From assembly GCA_942492855.1 (NCBI GenBank), contig OW818647.1, forward strand, positions 5,252,670 through 5,316,669: 64,000 nt of DNA. Reading direction: 5' to 3'. This document shows, piece after piece, positions 44,621 to 53,778 of the stretch. Origin of the DNA: G963677485 sp942492855. GTDB taxonomy: Bacteria > Armatimonadota > HRBIN16. The translations under genes were made by a program, and so were the position numbers. Under the pieces are notes generated by a model. That model had not been told where the DNA came from. It worked only from the letters and a program-made list of their open reading frames with translations, and did not search any database. The first letter of the stretch is position 1. The number at the start of each line of letters is the position of its first letter.

Positions 44621-45520
44621 ATGAGCGAATTGACCTATGCGATTGAGAGCTGCGATTTAACCAAGCGATACGGCCACCAGACCGCCGTGGACAGCCTGAA
44701 CCTGAAAGTGCCCGCGGGCAGCGTGTTTGCCTTCCTGGGCCGCAACGGGGCGGGCAAGACCACCACCATACAGATGCTGATGGACCTGCTGCCCCGCACA
44801 TCCGGCTCCGCAAAGCTGCTGGGGCTGGATAGCGTGAAGAAATCCAGGCAGATCAAGAGCCGCATCGGATATGTGGCCGACGGTCAACAAATGTATGACT
44901 GGATGAAGGTGGATGAGATCATCTGGTTCTGCAAGGGTTTTTATCCCGACTGGGACGACGCATTGGCCGAGGAGCACAAAACGCGCCTGGGTCTGGATGG
45001 CAAGAAGAAGGTGCGCGAGCTGAGCCGCGGCATGAAGGCGAAGCTGGGTCTGCTGCTGGCGCTGGCGCATCACCCGGAGCTGCTGATACTGGACGAACCC
45101 ACCGCTGGTCTGGACGTGGTGGTGCGGCGCGACTTCCTGGGCGAAGTGATTGAGATGATCCAGCAGCAGGGCCGCACCGTGTTCTTCAGCACGCACATCG
45201 TGCATGAGGTGGAGCGCGTGGCCGACTGGGTGGGGATACTCGACCACGGCCATATGGTGTGGTGCTCCCCTCTTGAGGAGCTGAAGAACGGCGTGCAGCG
45301 GGTGGTGCTGAGCTTTTCCGAACAGCCCGCGGAGCTGGCCTCCCTGGCCGGTGTGCTGGAGTGTGATCAGACCGGTCGGCAGGCGGTGCTGACGGTCAAG
45401 AGCTCCCCTGAACTGCTGGAGCGGCTGCGTGCGCTCCAGCCGATGGAGATGGATGTGCAGCAGATGAGTCTGGAGGACATCTTTGTGGCACTGGTCGGCG
45501 GATCGGAGGAGGGGCAATGA
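44621..45520 (+). CDS. ABC transporter ATP-binding protein (export type)
   Basis: 299 residues, preceded by GAGGGAG. Walker A FLGRNGAGKTTTIQMLM, Q-loop region GYVADGQQMYDWM, signature LSRGMKAKLGLLLAL, Walker B LLILDEPTAGLDVVVRR, and H-loop FFSTHIVHEVERVAD. A C-terminal extension (about 230-299) follows, as in YtrB/CcmA-type ATPases that drive ABC-2-like exporters. The ATGA stop-start overlap links it to the first permease. With four permease genes downstream, one ATPase may serve two permease pairs. Confidence 0.92.
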   Translation: MSELTYAIESCDLTKRYGHQTAVDSLNLKVPAGSVFAFLGRNGAGKTTTIQMLMDLLPRTSGSAKLLGLDSVKKSRQIKSRIGYVADGQQMYDWMKVDEIIWFCKGFYPDWDDALAEEHKTRLGLDGKKKVRELSRGMKAKLGLLLALAHHPELLILDEPTAGLDVVVRRDFLGEVIEMIQQQGRTVFFSTHIVHEVERVADWVGILDHGHMVWCSPLEELKNGVQRVVLSFSEQPAELASLAGVLECDQTGRQAVLTVKSSPELLERLRALQPMEMDVQQMSLEDIFVALVGGSEEGQ

Positions 45521-46818
45521 GCTGGAGCATTTTCGGGCGGCTGTTTTGGAAGGTCTGGCGCGAGGACTGGAAGCGCTGGGCCTCGGTACTGGCGGTTGGG
45601 GTGGTGGCATTCGGCTTAATCAACTCCATCCCAATAAACAAAGATCCAAAAGAACTACACATATCCATATCGCCCGGGGTATATGGGTTCTTGTTTGTCA
45701 TCGCAGTGATCCAAACCGCTTCAGCACGAGGACAACGGGATAGCGTTGATCTGACAGTCACCACCTCTGGGTTCAAGATACCATCGGCAATACTCATAAC
45801 CTTTTGGTCAAGTGTCGCCGCGTTGATACTATCTTCAGGCATGAGTCTGGTAGTTGAACCTGATTACCTCAAGGCATGGGCGTTCCCATTCATTGCATTC
45901 CTGGTGGTCGCCACAGGATTGGCAAGTTATTCAATCGGGATATGGACACATCCATGGTTGTCAGCAGTGGTTTTACTTCCTGTATTTGTCATTAGTATAC
46001 AGAACTACACTCAACTAATTCTAGATCAAAACAGTCAAATGCCCTATCCAGCTTTTACCCCCAGTAACATCGGGATAGCCACAATAATGATTGTCGTCAC
46101 TTCACACGCTCTGTCGTGGAAATGGCATAAACGTATGCCATCAACCTACCAATTTATGCTGGCTATTGCTGCCATGTCAACATTGATAGCACCGAGCCAA
46201 GACCAAGAAGACATCTCGAAGTATACAAAACACAGCAAAACATTAACACTCGATCGCTCTATGGAAGTGTCTCAATCGTCATCTTGCGTGCTGCAACTAA
46301 AGGATCACAGAACCGGACATTCCTATTGGACGGATGTGAGACGACGTACAGTTTGTGATGTGGCAACGCCCATGGGTATATGTCGCGGCAAATATGTCGT
46401 AGCACTAACATATGATAAATCGAAGCATTCTAACAATGTCATTTGCTGGAACTATCTGAACAACCAGATCAAAGAAGTAGTAAGCTTCGCTAATAATCGA
46501 TACTACTATGATTCTTTTGATGATATTGGGGCTTTTGTGGATAAAAGTCCGTTGAATATCATGACGAATGATGGGAAATACATGATCATCAGACTAAAAA
46601 CTGGAGCGGGGAAAGGAATAGACTACTGGGTAGTCAACATACCTGCACGCACATTGAAGATGATCACCGCAAATGCCACCTCAGGATACAAAATACAAGT
46701 TATAGGCCTTGATACGGCTGTGTTCATTGATGAATCACAGAATACAACTCAAGTCCTGAAGATAAGCACAGCCAATTTAGGGCCTGTTGTTAGTTGGACG
46801 GGAGGCTTGAAGCGATGA
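45517..46818 (+). CDS. ABC permease-like membrane protein with C-terminal soluble domain, type A copy 1
   Basis: 433 residues; the ATG overlaps the ATPase stop. N-terminal MSWSIFGRLFWKVWREDWKR is identical to the protein starting at 48065. About five to six TM helices fill residues 25-235, then a soluble C-terminal half (about 245-433) of short repeated strands (VLQLKDHRTGHSYW; YVVALTYDKSKHSNNVICW; MTNDGKYMIIRLKTGAGKGIDYW) suggests a beta-propeller-like or similar fold. Its C-terminus shares MIIRLKTxxGxGxDYWVVN with the 48065 protein. Part A of a duplicated A-B pair. Function inferred as the membrane part of the exporter. Confidence 0.78.
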   Translation: MSWSIFGRLFWKVWREDWKRWASVLAVGVVAFGLINSIPINKDPKELHISISPGVYGFLFVIAVIQTASARGQRDSVDLTVTTSGFKIPSAILITFWSSVAALILSSGMSLVVEPDYLKAWAFPFIAFLVVATGLASYSIGIWTHPWLSAVVLLPVFVISIQNYTQLILDQNSQMPYPAFTPSNIGIATIMIVVTSHALSWKWHKRMPSTYQFMLAIAAMSTLIAPSQDQEDISKYTKHSKTLTLDRSMEVSQSSSCVLQLKDHRTGHSYWTDVRRRTVCDVATPMGICRGKYVVALTYDKSKHSNNVICWNYLNNQIKEVVSFANNRYYYDSFDDIGAFVDKSPLNIMTNDGKYMIIRLKTGAGKGIDYWVVNIPARTLKMITANATSGYKIQVIGLDTAVFIDESQNTTQVLKISTANLGPVVSWTGGLKR

Positions 46819-48068
46819 CACGACTATTATGGAAAGAGCACCGTGAAAGCTGGCCTTACGGCCTGGCATTATGTATCTGTTCCCTATTCACCGTGCTTAT
46901 TGGAACAGCGTATACATTTCTCGGGTCCTCATACATGAAATCAGGATGGTCTCTATTACCTGTCGTCATATCAATGGTATATGGTTCTGTATCACTCTCC
47001 CGCGAAAAAGAGAACAAGACGCTCGGATTCGTGATATGCCATTCCATCAATCCTGACAAACTGGTTCTGGCTAAAGCTGTTGTTGCCATATTGTATTCGA
47101 CTGTGGCAGCCGTAGTAAGCCTGATTGCATATCTCATTATGTGTCGCCCCGAATACCGCCCATTCTTGACCGTTCATCAACTTGGCTATGGTTTATGGAC
47201 CGCAATTGAAATAACTGTATTTTCCTGGTTTTTTGGTTTCGGACTATCTATCTATCCTCGCGTTGAGCACAATATGCATGTGCTGCTCTGGGCGAACCTG
47301 GTTACTATAGTTGGATCACGTACCATGGCCTTTATTTGGACATTTATGTGGCTACCTCGAACTCAGCTTATATTGCCTTTTGTTGTATATCTACTGCACA
47401 GGCACGATCACTGGCAACCAAAAATCAGGCAACTAGTTATCGGTGTCATCGTTGCTGTCTTACTATCTTACATTGCACTTTATACCGAGTTGGGATACCA
47501 GGACTATAAATATAACAAGTACAATAACACATTATTGTATAGCGTCAGCCCCGATGGCAACAAAGCTCTCTACGAAGTTTACGTCACGAATTCAGAACAC
47601 GGAGCACCTGCTAAATACTGGCAAATCGTGGATATAAATAAAAAATCAGTTCGATATCAGTGTTTGGCACCAGACCTAGACTCACCATGGGGTTATCGTC
47701 CTAAACGGTGGATCGATAATGATACGGTTATTATTAGTGTCGTGCAGGCGAAGCATGCTCCATCAATGCGTATAGTATCGATGGGAGGCGAGTTACATAA
47801 TAGAACCGTCGACATACCTAATTCGCTTGACGAGCAGAATGAAGAAATCATCCCTTCTAGCGGAGGAAACTACGTAATATACTCAACTCAAGCACGAAGA
47901 CATGATGAGTTGCTTCCCATGCGCATCCTTGACGTCCGACACGGGAAATGGCTGACGGAGCCGATCAAGGTTAGCAACTGCTGGTGGCAGAGCGACCACT
48001 CGGTGGGCTACATCGACGACGCGGGCAAACGCCGCATCCTGCCGCTGCCGGGAGGTAAGGGGCAATGA
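46815..48068 (+). CDS. ABC permease-like membrane protein, type B copy 1
   Basis: 417 residues from the ATG at 46815, overlapping the previous stop as ATGA. Starts TRLLWKEHRESWPYGLAL, shared with the protein at 49420 (HLLWKEHRESWPYGIAM). Around six TM helices (residues ~15-230) with CRPEYRPFLTVHQLGYG between, then a soluble domain (about 240-417) ending LDVRHGKWLTEPIKV, CWWQSDHSVGYIDDAGKRR. That ending is also shared with the 49420 product, so both ends are conserved while the middle has diverged. Partner of type A. Confidence 0.78.
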   Translation: MTRLLWKEHRESWPYGLALCICSLFTVLIGTAYTFLGSSYMKSGWSLLPVVISMVYGSVSLSREKENKTLGFVICHSINPDKLVLAKAVVAILYSTVAAVVSLIAYLIMCRPEYRPFLTVHQLGYGLWTAIEITVFSWFFGFGLSIYPRVEHNMHVLLWANLVTIVGSRTMAFIWTFMWLPRTQLILPFVVYLLHRHDHWQPKIRQLVIGVIVAVLLSYIALYTELGYQDYKYNKYNNTLLYSVSPDGNKALYEVYVTNSEHGAPAKYWQIVDINKKSVRYQCLAPDLDSPWGYRPKRWIDNDTVIISVVQAKHAPSMRIVSMGGELHNRTVDIPNSLDEQNEEIIPSSGGNYVIYSTQARRHDELLPMRILDVRHGKWLTEPIKVSNCWWQSDHSVGYIDDAGKRRILPLPGGKGQ

Positions 48069-49423
48069 GCTGGAGCATTTTCGGGCGGCTGTTTTGGAAG
48101 GTCTGGCGCGAGGACTGGAAGCGCTGGGCGTCGGTGCTTCTTTTGTGCCTGATTGTGCCACTGACATATATCAAGGCGGTCCTTAATACGAACCCCGAAC
48201 TACTGAGCACCAGCAGCCTGCAGCAGATCATGAAAGAAGGCATCGCACCTGATGATGATTACCTGTTCCTATTCCTAGCCAGCTATGTATGCGCTGCCAT
48301 ATCAGCAGGCCGTGGAAGGCGTGATCAGGCGATTTGTCACCATGACCGTATGACCATTAACGTGGGTAATCAGCAAACCATGCTGGCATCAATGACGCAG
48401 TTGATGATGTGGAGCATAGTATTCGCTTTCTGCTCGAGTGTGTGCCTATACATTCCAAGAGAAGTGCCATTCCTACAGATGATGTGGGTGATGCTGTTAT
48501 ATGTCACACCGATATCTCTTTTCGGTTATGCACTTGGATACTGGCTATATCCGTGGTTTATTGGCATCATAGTGGCCGTACCATACCCATTCATATGGGA
48601 TTTCGCGATGAAGTGTTATGGACCAAATCCAGAGGAGCATGCACATCTATTTGGTCTTGTATCCATCGTAATATGGGTAATAACAGTGGCCACAATCATA
48701 GTAACGTCTATAGTGTCTCAACGTATACGCAAACGAGTTCCGGCGATTGCTCAATTCACGATGGTAGTGCTTGGCGTGTCTGGATGTATATTTGGGCTAA
48801 CTTACCTCATGTCAGAAGGCGGCAACACATTCGGTGATAACAATTACACGAACAACATATTTTATGTCAGAAGCAAGGACTGGTCTTTAGATACATCCTA
48901 TCAAGATAAGCATAAGTTAACCTTGCACGACTACCGGACAAACCATATATATGAGTTCTTGCTCAAAAAACATGGAAATTGGGACCAGGTAGTTCCTGTT
49001 GGAATACACAAGAATGGTTTTGTGGCCATCATCGCGATTAATCGAACCCAAAAGTCAACAGATGTAGTGCGCTGGGATTTCATGCATGACAGAGTATCGA
49101 TCATTACCAGTCTTGACTTGGGACAACACTCCGCTGCAGTCACCATCTCAGATGATTACCAGATGACCAACGATGGCAGCTATCTTGTCATGAGATTGCG
49201 GTCTCGGATTGGATTCGGCAGCGACTACATGGTCGTCAACATGACCGCTCGTTCCAAACAGATAGTGTTAGCCAATGCCTCGTCACTTTACACCATGTGC
49301 ATCCTTGATGACAGTAAATCCGCAATCATAGATGAGCGCAACGATACGGCGCGTATCCTTGATCTAGAATCAGCATCTTTGGGTCCAGTCATAGATTGGG
49401 CTGAAGGAGATCACACAGAATGA
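48065..49423 (+). CDS. ABC permease-like membrane protein, type A copy 2
   Basis: 452 residues; ATGA overlap with the preceding gene. The first 71 bases around the start (48059-48129) are identical to 45511-45581, then similarity drops sharply. Six or so TM helices (about 25-245) and a soluble C-terminal half (about 260-452: LTLHDYRTNHIYEFLL; MTNDGSYLVMRLRSRIGFGSDY). Same architecture as type A copy 1. The gene body is AT-rich but its 5' end is GC-rich like the ATPase gene. Confidence 0.78.
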   Translation: MSWSIFGRLFWKVWREDWKRWASVLLLCLIVPLTYIKAVLNTNPELLSTSSLQQIMKEGIAPDDDYLFLFLASYVCAAISAGRGRRDQAICHHDRMTINVGNQQTMLASMTQLMMWSIVFAFCSSVCLYIPREVPFLQMMWVMLLYVTPISLFGYALGYWLYPWFIGIIVAVPYPFIWDFAMKCYGPNPEEHAHLFGLVSIVIWVITVATIIVTSIVSQRIRKRVPAIAQFTMVVLGVSGCIFGLTYLMSEGGNTFGDNNYTNNIFYVRSKDWSLDTSYQDKHKLTLHDYRTNHIYEFLLKKHGNWDQVVPVGIHKNGFVAIIAINRTQKSTDVVRWDFMHDRVSIITSLDLGQHSAAVTISDDYQMTNDGSYLVMRLRSRIGFGSDYMVVNMTARSKQIVLANASSLYTMCILDDSKSAIIDERNDTARILDLESASLGPVIDWAEGDHTE

Positions 49424-50709
49424 AACATCTATTATGGAAAGAACACCGTGAAAGCTGGCCATACGGGATCGCCATGCTTATTAGCTCAATACTCGTTGTA
49501 TTGCTTGGAACGGCCTACACATTCCAAGGTGAGTTTGATTCGATGCCTCCCTGGTGTATGCTTCCCGCGATCGTCGCTATAATCTTTGGTGCCTCAATGA
49601 TGACCCGGGAGAAGAACAGTGGAACGCGCGGTTTCATCGGCTCACTAGCTGTCAATATGAACACTCGAATGCTGGCCAAGATAGTTCTGGCGTTCCTCTA
49701 CTTTATTGTAGCCGCCACAGTCAGCCTCATAACATATTTCATCATCTGCCGCCCTGAATACCGTCCGTTCATGACCGCACATAGCCTTGGCACAGGATTT
49801 CTTAAGGCCGTCGGGATAACCACTCTCGCCTGGTACATCGGTTTTGGTCTTTCGGTGTTTACTAGCCTGCATGCTAACTTGCACCTGCTTCTTTGGGCCT
49901 TGTTGGCACTATTGTTGGTACCACTATCAGTAAGTGAAATGTCAAGAGGTACATTTACTTGGTGGGGTTCTTGGACCACATGGGTGCTGTTAGGTATTCC
50001 TTGCGCAGTGCTGATACTAAGTATGCATGTAAATTGGCGTTCTGAGAGCGAGGATTTCAAGATTGGATTGGTTGTCATATTGATAGCTGCCGTCATAGTC
50101 ATTCTCGGAATATCAAGCGTCCAAAGGCCTATCTTGGCGAATGAGGCAAGGCATAAATCTCTATGCAGTATCAGCCTTGATGGAAACATTGCAATGTATA
50201 AGGTCACTACTACAACTACGCGTGAACAACACAGTTGGCACATCATTAACGCTAAAACTACCAGGCCCATAATCGCATACCCAGATGCATACGAATACTA
50301 TGACAGATTTCCGATGGAGGGCAGTGTATGGATCAGCAATCGTAAAGTGATGGTCAGTATGAAGCATGATGATCAACTGTTTTTTCGCATCATTGACTTT
50401 ACGGACAAGCGACATCCGATTTACAAGGAACTACCTGTTGATTCTGTTACACACACAATATGCTTATCAAAAACAGCCGATGCTGCTATCATGGTAGCCG
50501 CATTGAACACTGTGCTATCTACCGATTTCCACACCACGACAGATACGTCGGATAGTGAGCTTATGTCTATCCGCATCCTCGATGTCCGGCACGGGAGATG
50601 GCTGACTGAGCCGATCAAGGTGCGCAACTGCTGGTGGCAGAGCGACCGCTCCGTGGGCTATGTCGACGCCGTGGGTAAGCGTCGCATCCTGCCGTTGGCA
50701 GGCCCGTAG
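49420..50709 (+). CDS. ABC permease-like membrane protein, type B copy 2
   Basis: 429 residues; ATGA overlap. Starts MKHLLWKEHRESWPYGIAM; TM helices across residues 14-235 with CRPEYRPFMTAHSLGTG. The soluble domain ends ILDVRHGRWLTEPIKVRNCW, WQSDRSVGYVDAVGKRRILPL. The final ~135 bases are strongly similar to the end of type B copy 1, with many synonymous changes. Last gene of the operon; tRNA-Pro starts 66 bases later. The pair A2-B2 arose by tandem duplication of A1-B1. Confidence 0.78.
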   Translation: MKHLLWKEHRESWPYGIAMLISSILVVLLGTAYTFQGEFDSMPPWCMLPAIVAIIFGASMMTREKNSGTRGFIGSLAVNMNTRMLAKIVLAFLYFIVAATVSLITYFIICRPEYRPFMTAHSLGTGFLKAVGITTLAWYIGFGLSVFTSLHANLHLLLWALLALLLVPLSVSEMSRGTFTWWGSWTTWVLLGIPCAVLILSMHVNWRSESEDFKIGLVVILIAAVIVILGISSVQRPILANEARHKSLCSISLDGNIAMYKVTTTTTREQHSWHIINAKTTRPIIAYPDAYEYYDRFPMEGSVWISNRKVMVSMKHDDQLFFRIIDFTDKRHPIYKELPVDSVTHTICLSKTADAAIMVAALNTVLSTDFHTTTDTSDSELMSIRILDVRHGRWLTEPIKVRNCWWQSDRSVGYVDAVGKRRILPLAGP

Positions 50710-50735
50710 GAAACGACTTGTCGGACACCCCCTAC

Positions 50736-50764
50736 TTGACTGATGGGCGTCGAACTGTTATAAT
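50736..50764 (+). promoter_or_regulatory. tRNA-Pro promoter
   Basis: TTGACT (50736-50741), 17 bp, TATAAT (50759-50764); the mature tRNA begins 11 bases further on. Confidence 0.85.
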
Positions 50765-50775
50765 TCTGTTGGTTA

Positions 50776-50852
50776 CGGGGTGTGGCGCAGTTTGGTAGCG
50801 CGCTTGACTGGGGGTCAAGAGGCCGTGGGTTCAAGTCCCGCCACCCCGACCA
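50776..50852 (+). tRNA. tRNA-Pro (anticodon GGG)
   Basis: Seven-base acceptor stem CGGGGTG/CACCCCG, D-arm with GGCGCAGTTTGGTAGCGC, anticodon stem CTTGA/TCAAG around loop CTGGGGG (anticodon GGG), T-arm with GGTTCAAGTCC, discriminator A and encoded CCA. Complete. Its 3' part is the start of the long inverted repeat. Confidence 0.97.
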
Positions 50853-51612
50853 TCGTTTTATTAGGATACTTCAAGCACCAATAACGCCGATCATGACACA
50901 GTGAACACCCATATGCTTGGTGTGTTTGGCACGCGTCAGAGGGTCAGATCAGGTAATCCTCAGCCCACTGACTGGTGCCAAGTCAGACAGTACAATCGCT
51001 CGACCCCATTCAGCAAGGTAGACGAAAGATGGCCACATTTTCGCCTGCCTTTTTTTGTAGGTAGACACACCCGTTTATACCAGTGGTGCTAAACACACGC
51101 CATTCTGGGCATCCTGGAGCCATTGTGGGGAGAGTGCTCAGGTATGAGTAAACGTCAAGCAGTAAATGTGTGTTGTGTTTGGATGTTGAGTTGATATTGC
51201 GCAGTATTGAAGTTGTTGGGTTAGCAAAGGAAGCCGTTCCAAGCGGTTACGATGCCCCCTGAATACTTGTTACTAGATTCGATCCGCAGGGTGGCTTCAA
51301 ACTGGAATGGCTGCTGTTTTGCGGAAGGTTCGGAATGGCATTCACAGAGGGACGGAAGAGCTACTCCCTCCCCTGAATACCTATAATGCTATACACCACA
51401 TTTCATTAATACTGTCCTTTACAATGATTTCATGCACAATATGCAGATATTTTCGGCATCCGATTTTCTGGTATTTTACAACTCATTCCAAGATACGAGC
51501 GGTCTTCTAGTGATGAAATACCCATTTCATGCTCAGAACGGTGTTATTAATGAAGCTTGTGTCAGGAAACAGGGAGGCTATTTACGCACTCGGAGATGGG
51601 CCGAGATGGCTG
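50828..51612 (+). repeat. Left arm of ~785 bp inverted repeat
   Basis: From the T-arm of tRNA-Pro to 51612 this sequence reappears, reverse-complemented, at 63215-64000. By direct comparison the arms differ only by a small indel/substitution cluster near 50989 and one base at 51373 (C here, G there). The match stops abruptly at GAGATGGCTG. Because the right arm is cut by the window edge, the repeat may extend further into the tRNA. It includes a CTGACTGGTGCCAAGTCAG hairpin and a GAAATACCCATTTC palindrome. No credible gene is in the arm; the small mirrored frames are identical on both arms only because the DNA is. 51613-51870 holds nothing recognisable. Confidence 0.93.
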
Positions 51613-51870
51613 ATATGGGGCTCTGGATCAGTCCGTGGAAACGCCGTAAGTTGGTATTTCAGGAACTGGTCATTGACTTCGTGTGCAAACTTAGTGGGGT
51701 TGAGTGCCATCTATATGGCTCGCTTCGGGAATCATTTGCAGAAAAACAAGCCAATAGATATCTTGAACGCGCTAATTACAGTCACATAATAGCAGTTTCA
51801 TTGGTGTTCGTTGCGATCTGGCCGAGGCCCAGTTCCCAAGCACTCACCTTGATACTCATTCTGTAACTGG

Positions 51871-52917
51871 TCAAGCACTACCCGAAAGCAGATTCTGGAG
51901 TGTGACGCCCTCGACAAACCCTCCAGGACTGGAGATGGAGAGCCCGTCATCATCGAAGCGGACATGCACGGCCCCCAGTCGTGAATAATCGCGATGAACC
52001 AAGGCATTGACAAAGGCTTCACGAAAAGCGCGCCGTTCATAGTTCGGAACTGGCACTCGAAACAGTCCAACCTGGATTTCACGCTCGCTTACTCGTGCCC
52101 CGAAGAGTTGTTCAACCTCTTCGAATGTCTGCAGCAGTGGTTTTCGGAAGAACTCATTCACCCGGACATCGGTACCTTCTAGAACTTGAAAAGCGACTTC
52201 GTAGGAAGGCAGATGCTGACGAAAGTGTTCGTCACGCCCCAAGAATAGCAATCCAGCTAGTGTAGGGTGGCAAATTCCATCTGAAACAACTGATAACCCC
52301 AACGCACCGTCCAATTCGATATTAGATAAAGGCAACAACGATTGGTCACCTCCGAATTTACGAATAGCCTCGCGGATGCGATGACGCTCAAGTGGATTAA
52401 ACTCCTCTAAACCAACATCATCAAAAACCATCGCTGACGGATCGATCAACCCCATTGCCGATTGCCTTTGAATAAACTCATTTGGATAGATTGGAACTGC
52501 CTCGGGTTTGCCATTTGACATCATACGACGTCGCTGTAAGAGGCCTTCGGAGGTGGCGACCAAATGTCTGGATTTGGAGACGCTAATTCGAGCTATATAT
52601 GGTCCTTGGTATTCTCATCGCTCTATATTGACAGCGATTGAAGGATTGGTTCTGTTGGCAATGAGGGACGACAAACCAGAAATAATCACGTGGTTTGGAT
52701 GCAATCCAGTAATGGTGCCGTCATCTTCTACGCCAAGTAGTAGATCACCGCCATCCGTGTTCGCCAACGAGACAATGGCATTCATAAGTTCACGGTCTGG
52801 CAAACTTTTCATATCACTCTTAAACTCCAGTATCAGGCTTTCACCTTGATGAATGAGTTCAAGTATTTTACGTTCCATGGAGTTCATCAGTGGTAATATC
52901 CCCAATACGATCCGCAC
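51871..52917 (-). pseudogene. AlbA_2 / GHKL ATP-binding protein, interrupted and 3'-truncated
   Basis: One minus-strand frame encodes an AlbA_2 (Schlafen-like) domain, LILEFKSDMKSLPDRELMNA and DGGDLLLGVEDDGTITGL. An in-frame TGA at 52617-52615 interrupts it, and the same frame continues through AFREAFVNALVHRDYS and ISSPGGFVEGVTLQNLL, the GHKL-type N and G1 boxes. The frame then ends at 51871, where family members normally continue for 100 or more residues (FGRGI region and winged helix). The break lies ~260 bases from the inverted-repeat arm. Start is uncertain: GTG at 52917 or ATG at 52887. Other genes here use TGA as a normal stop, so recoding is unlikely. Related C-terminal pieces lie at 61806 and 62886. 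Confidence 0.82.
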
Positions 52918-53241
52918 CTTATTGAAGTTGGGTTAGGCCAACCTGATTCGCGACAATACACATATCGCAAATCCACGCAACACTGCTGCATCAACTCTAC
53001 ATCAATTTCACAAATTGCACACAAATGCAAAACACTGCAAGGTAATATTCAGAAAGGGAAACTTTTAGTATAAAACGTCTCCGTTCTCTGCACACTCTTG
53101 CGGGTATTAGGCCGATATCCGCATAGCTCTTTCCAAGATATGGTGGTCTTCATGGTGTTGAAATGACCCATTTCATGCTCAAAATCTAGTTTTCGACATC
53201 TCTATGAAACAGAAACTGGGAGGTTACTTGCGCACTCGGAG
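52918..53241. repeat. Gene-free stretch with degenerate third copy of repeat-arm segment
   Basis: Between about 53128 and 53241 the words TTTCCAAGATA, GGTCTTC, GAAATGACCCATTTCATGCTCA, AACTGGGAGGTTACTTGCGCACTCGGAGATGG follow the order of 51485-51607 with many substitutions and small gaps. So an older, diverged copy of the arm's inner end lies inside the island, in the same orientation as the left arm. The rest of the stretch is AT-rich and shows no gene. Confidence 0.7.
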
Positions 53242-53403
53242 ATGGGGGAGAAGGCAGTACTGGTTCTGATGGAATTGGCCGAAGTTGGCCAACTTACATC
53301 TCCAGATGCTTTAGCCGCCGCTGAGAGTATATGTGCCAGATCACGGTTCCCGTCCGATCCATTGATTTCGGAGTTTCGTCGTCGGCTCAATCAACTAACA
53401 TAG
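53242..53403 (+). CDS. Possible 53-residue ORF, unknown
   Basis: Starts at the ATG at the edge of the degenerate repeat: MGEKAVLVLMELAEVGQLTS, then PDALAAAESICARSRFPSDP and FRRRLNQLT. Composition (Ala/Leu/Glu/Arg) is more protein-like than surrounding frames, and it may be the C-terminal remnant of a larger gene. No ribosome binding site. 53404-53747 holds no gene. Confidence 0.25.
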   Translation: MGEKAVLVLMELAEVGQLTSPDALAAAESICARSRFPSDPLISEFRRRLNQLT

Positions 53404-53747
53404 ATACATCACCTCGCTCTCAGATATCTGTCCCTACCGGATTGGCGATGGGCCGCAAAGCAGGGAAAACGGCCACACAACTCTGACCATGTTGTTGAAT
53501 GAGCGATATCGTAGTGGCATAAAGACTTCACACATATGAACTATACAATGAATCAACCTGTGCATCATTTACACAGGTTGCAACGGATGGAAGGACTCGA
53601 GGACTCGAGTGATGAGCTGGTTCAACACGGATGTCATCACTATACGACCGTGCTGCCAAGACAGATGCTACACACAGAGAGATTATTTCTCATATTTACA
53701 AATAATTCATTCATGTTCTTGTTATATGCTAATATATAAGCACTACA

Positions 53748-53764
53748 ATGTGATATTTTCACAT
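53748..53764 (+). promoter_or_regulatory. 17 bp palindrome upstream of rloA
   Basis: ATGTGA-TATTT-TCACAT, perfect, ending four bases before the AGGAGG of the ATPase gene; possible -10-like TATATAAG lies upstream at about 53732-53739. It could be an operator or a small hairpin in the leader. The ATGTGA half-site also occurs in the inverted pair upstream of the AbiE genes. Confidence 0.5.
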
Positions 53765-53778
53765 AAGGAGGCTTATCC

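Noticed and set aside
51307..51866. Small plus-strand reading frames in the repeat arm, mirrored at 63162-63520
   Set aside because: They are the same DNA seen twice; one is broken differently beyond the arm boundary, composition is not protein-like and no ribosome binding site is present.
52615..52617. TGA in the AlbA_2 gene as a recoded sense codon
   Set aside because: TGA is used as the normal terminator of intact genes in the window (for example pstA and the permeases) and no selenocysteine element is apparent; the gene is also truncated at its 3' end.
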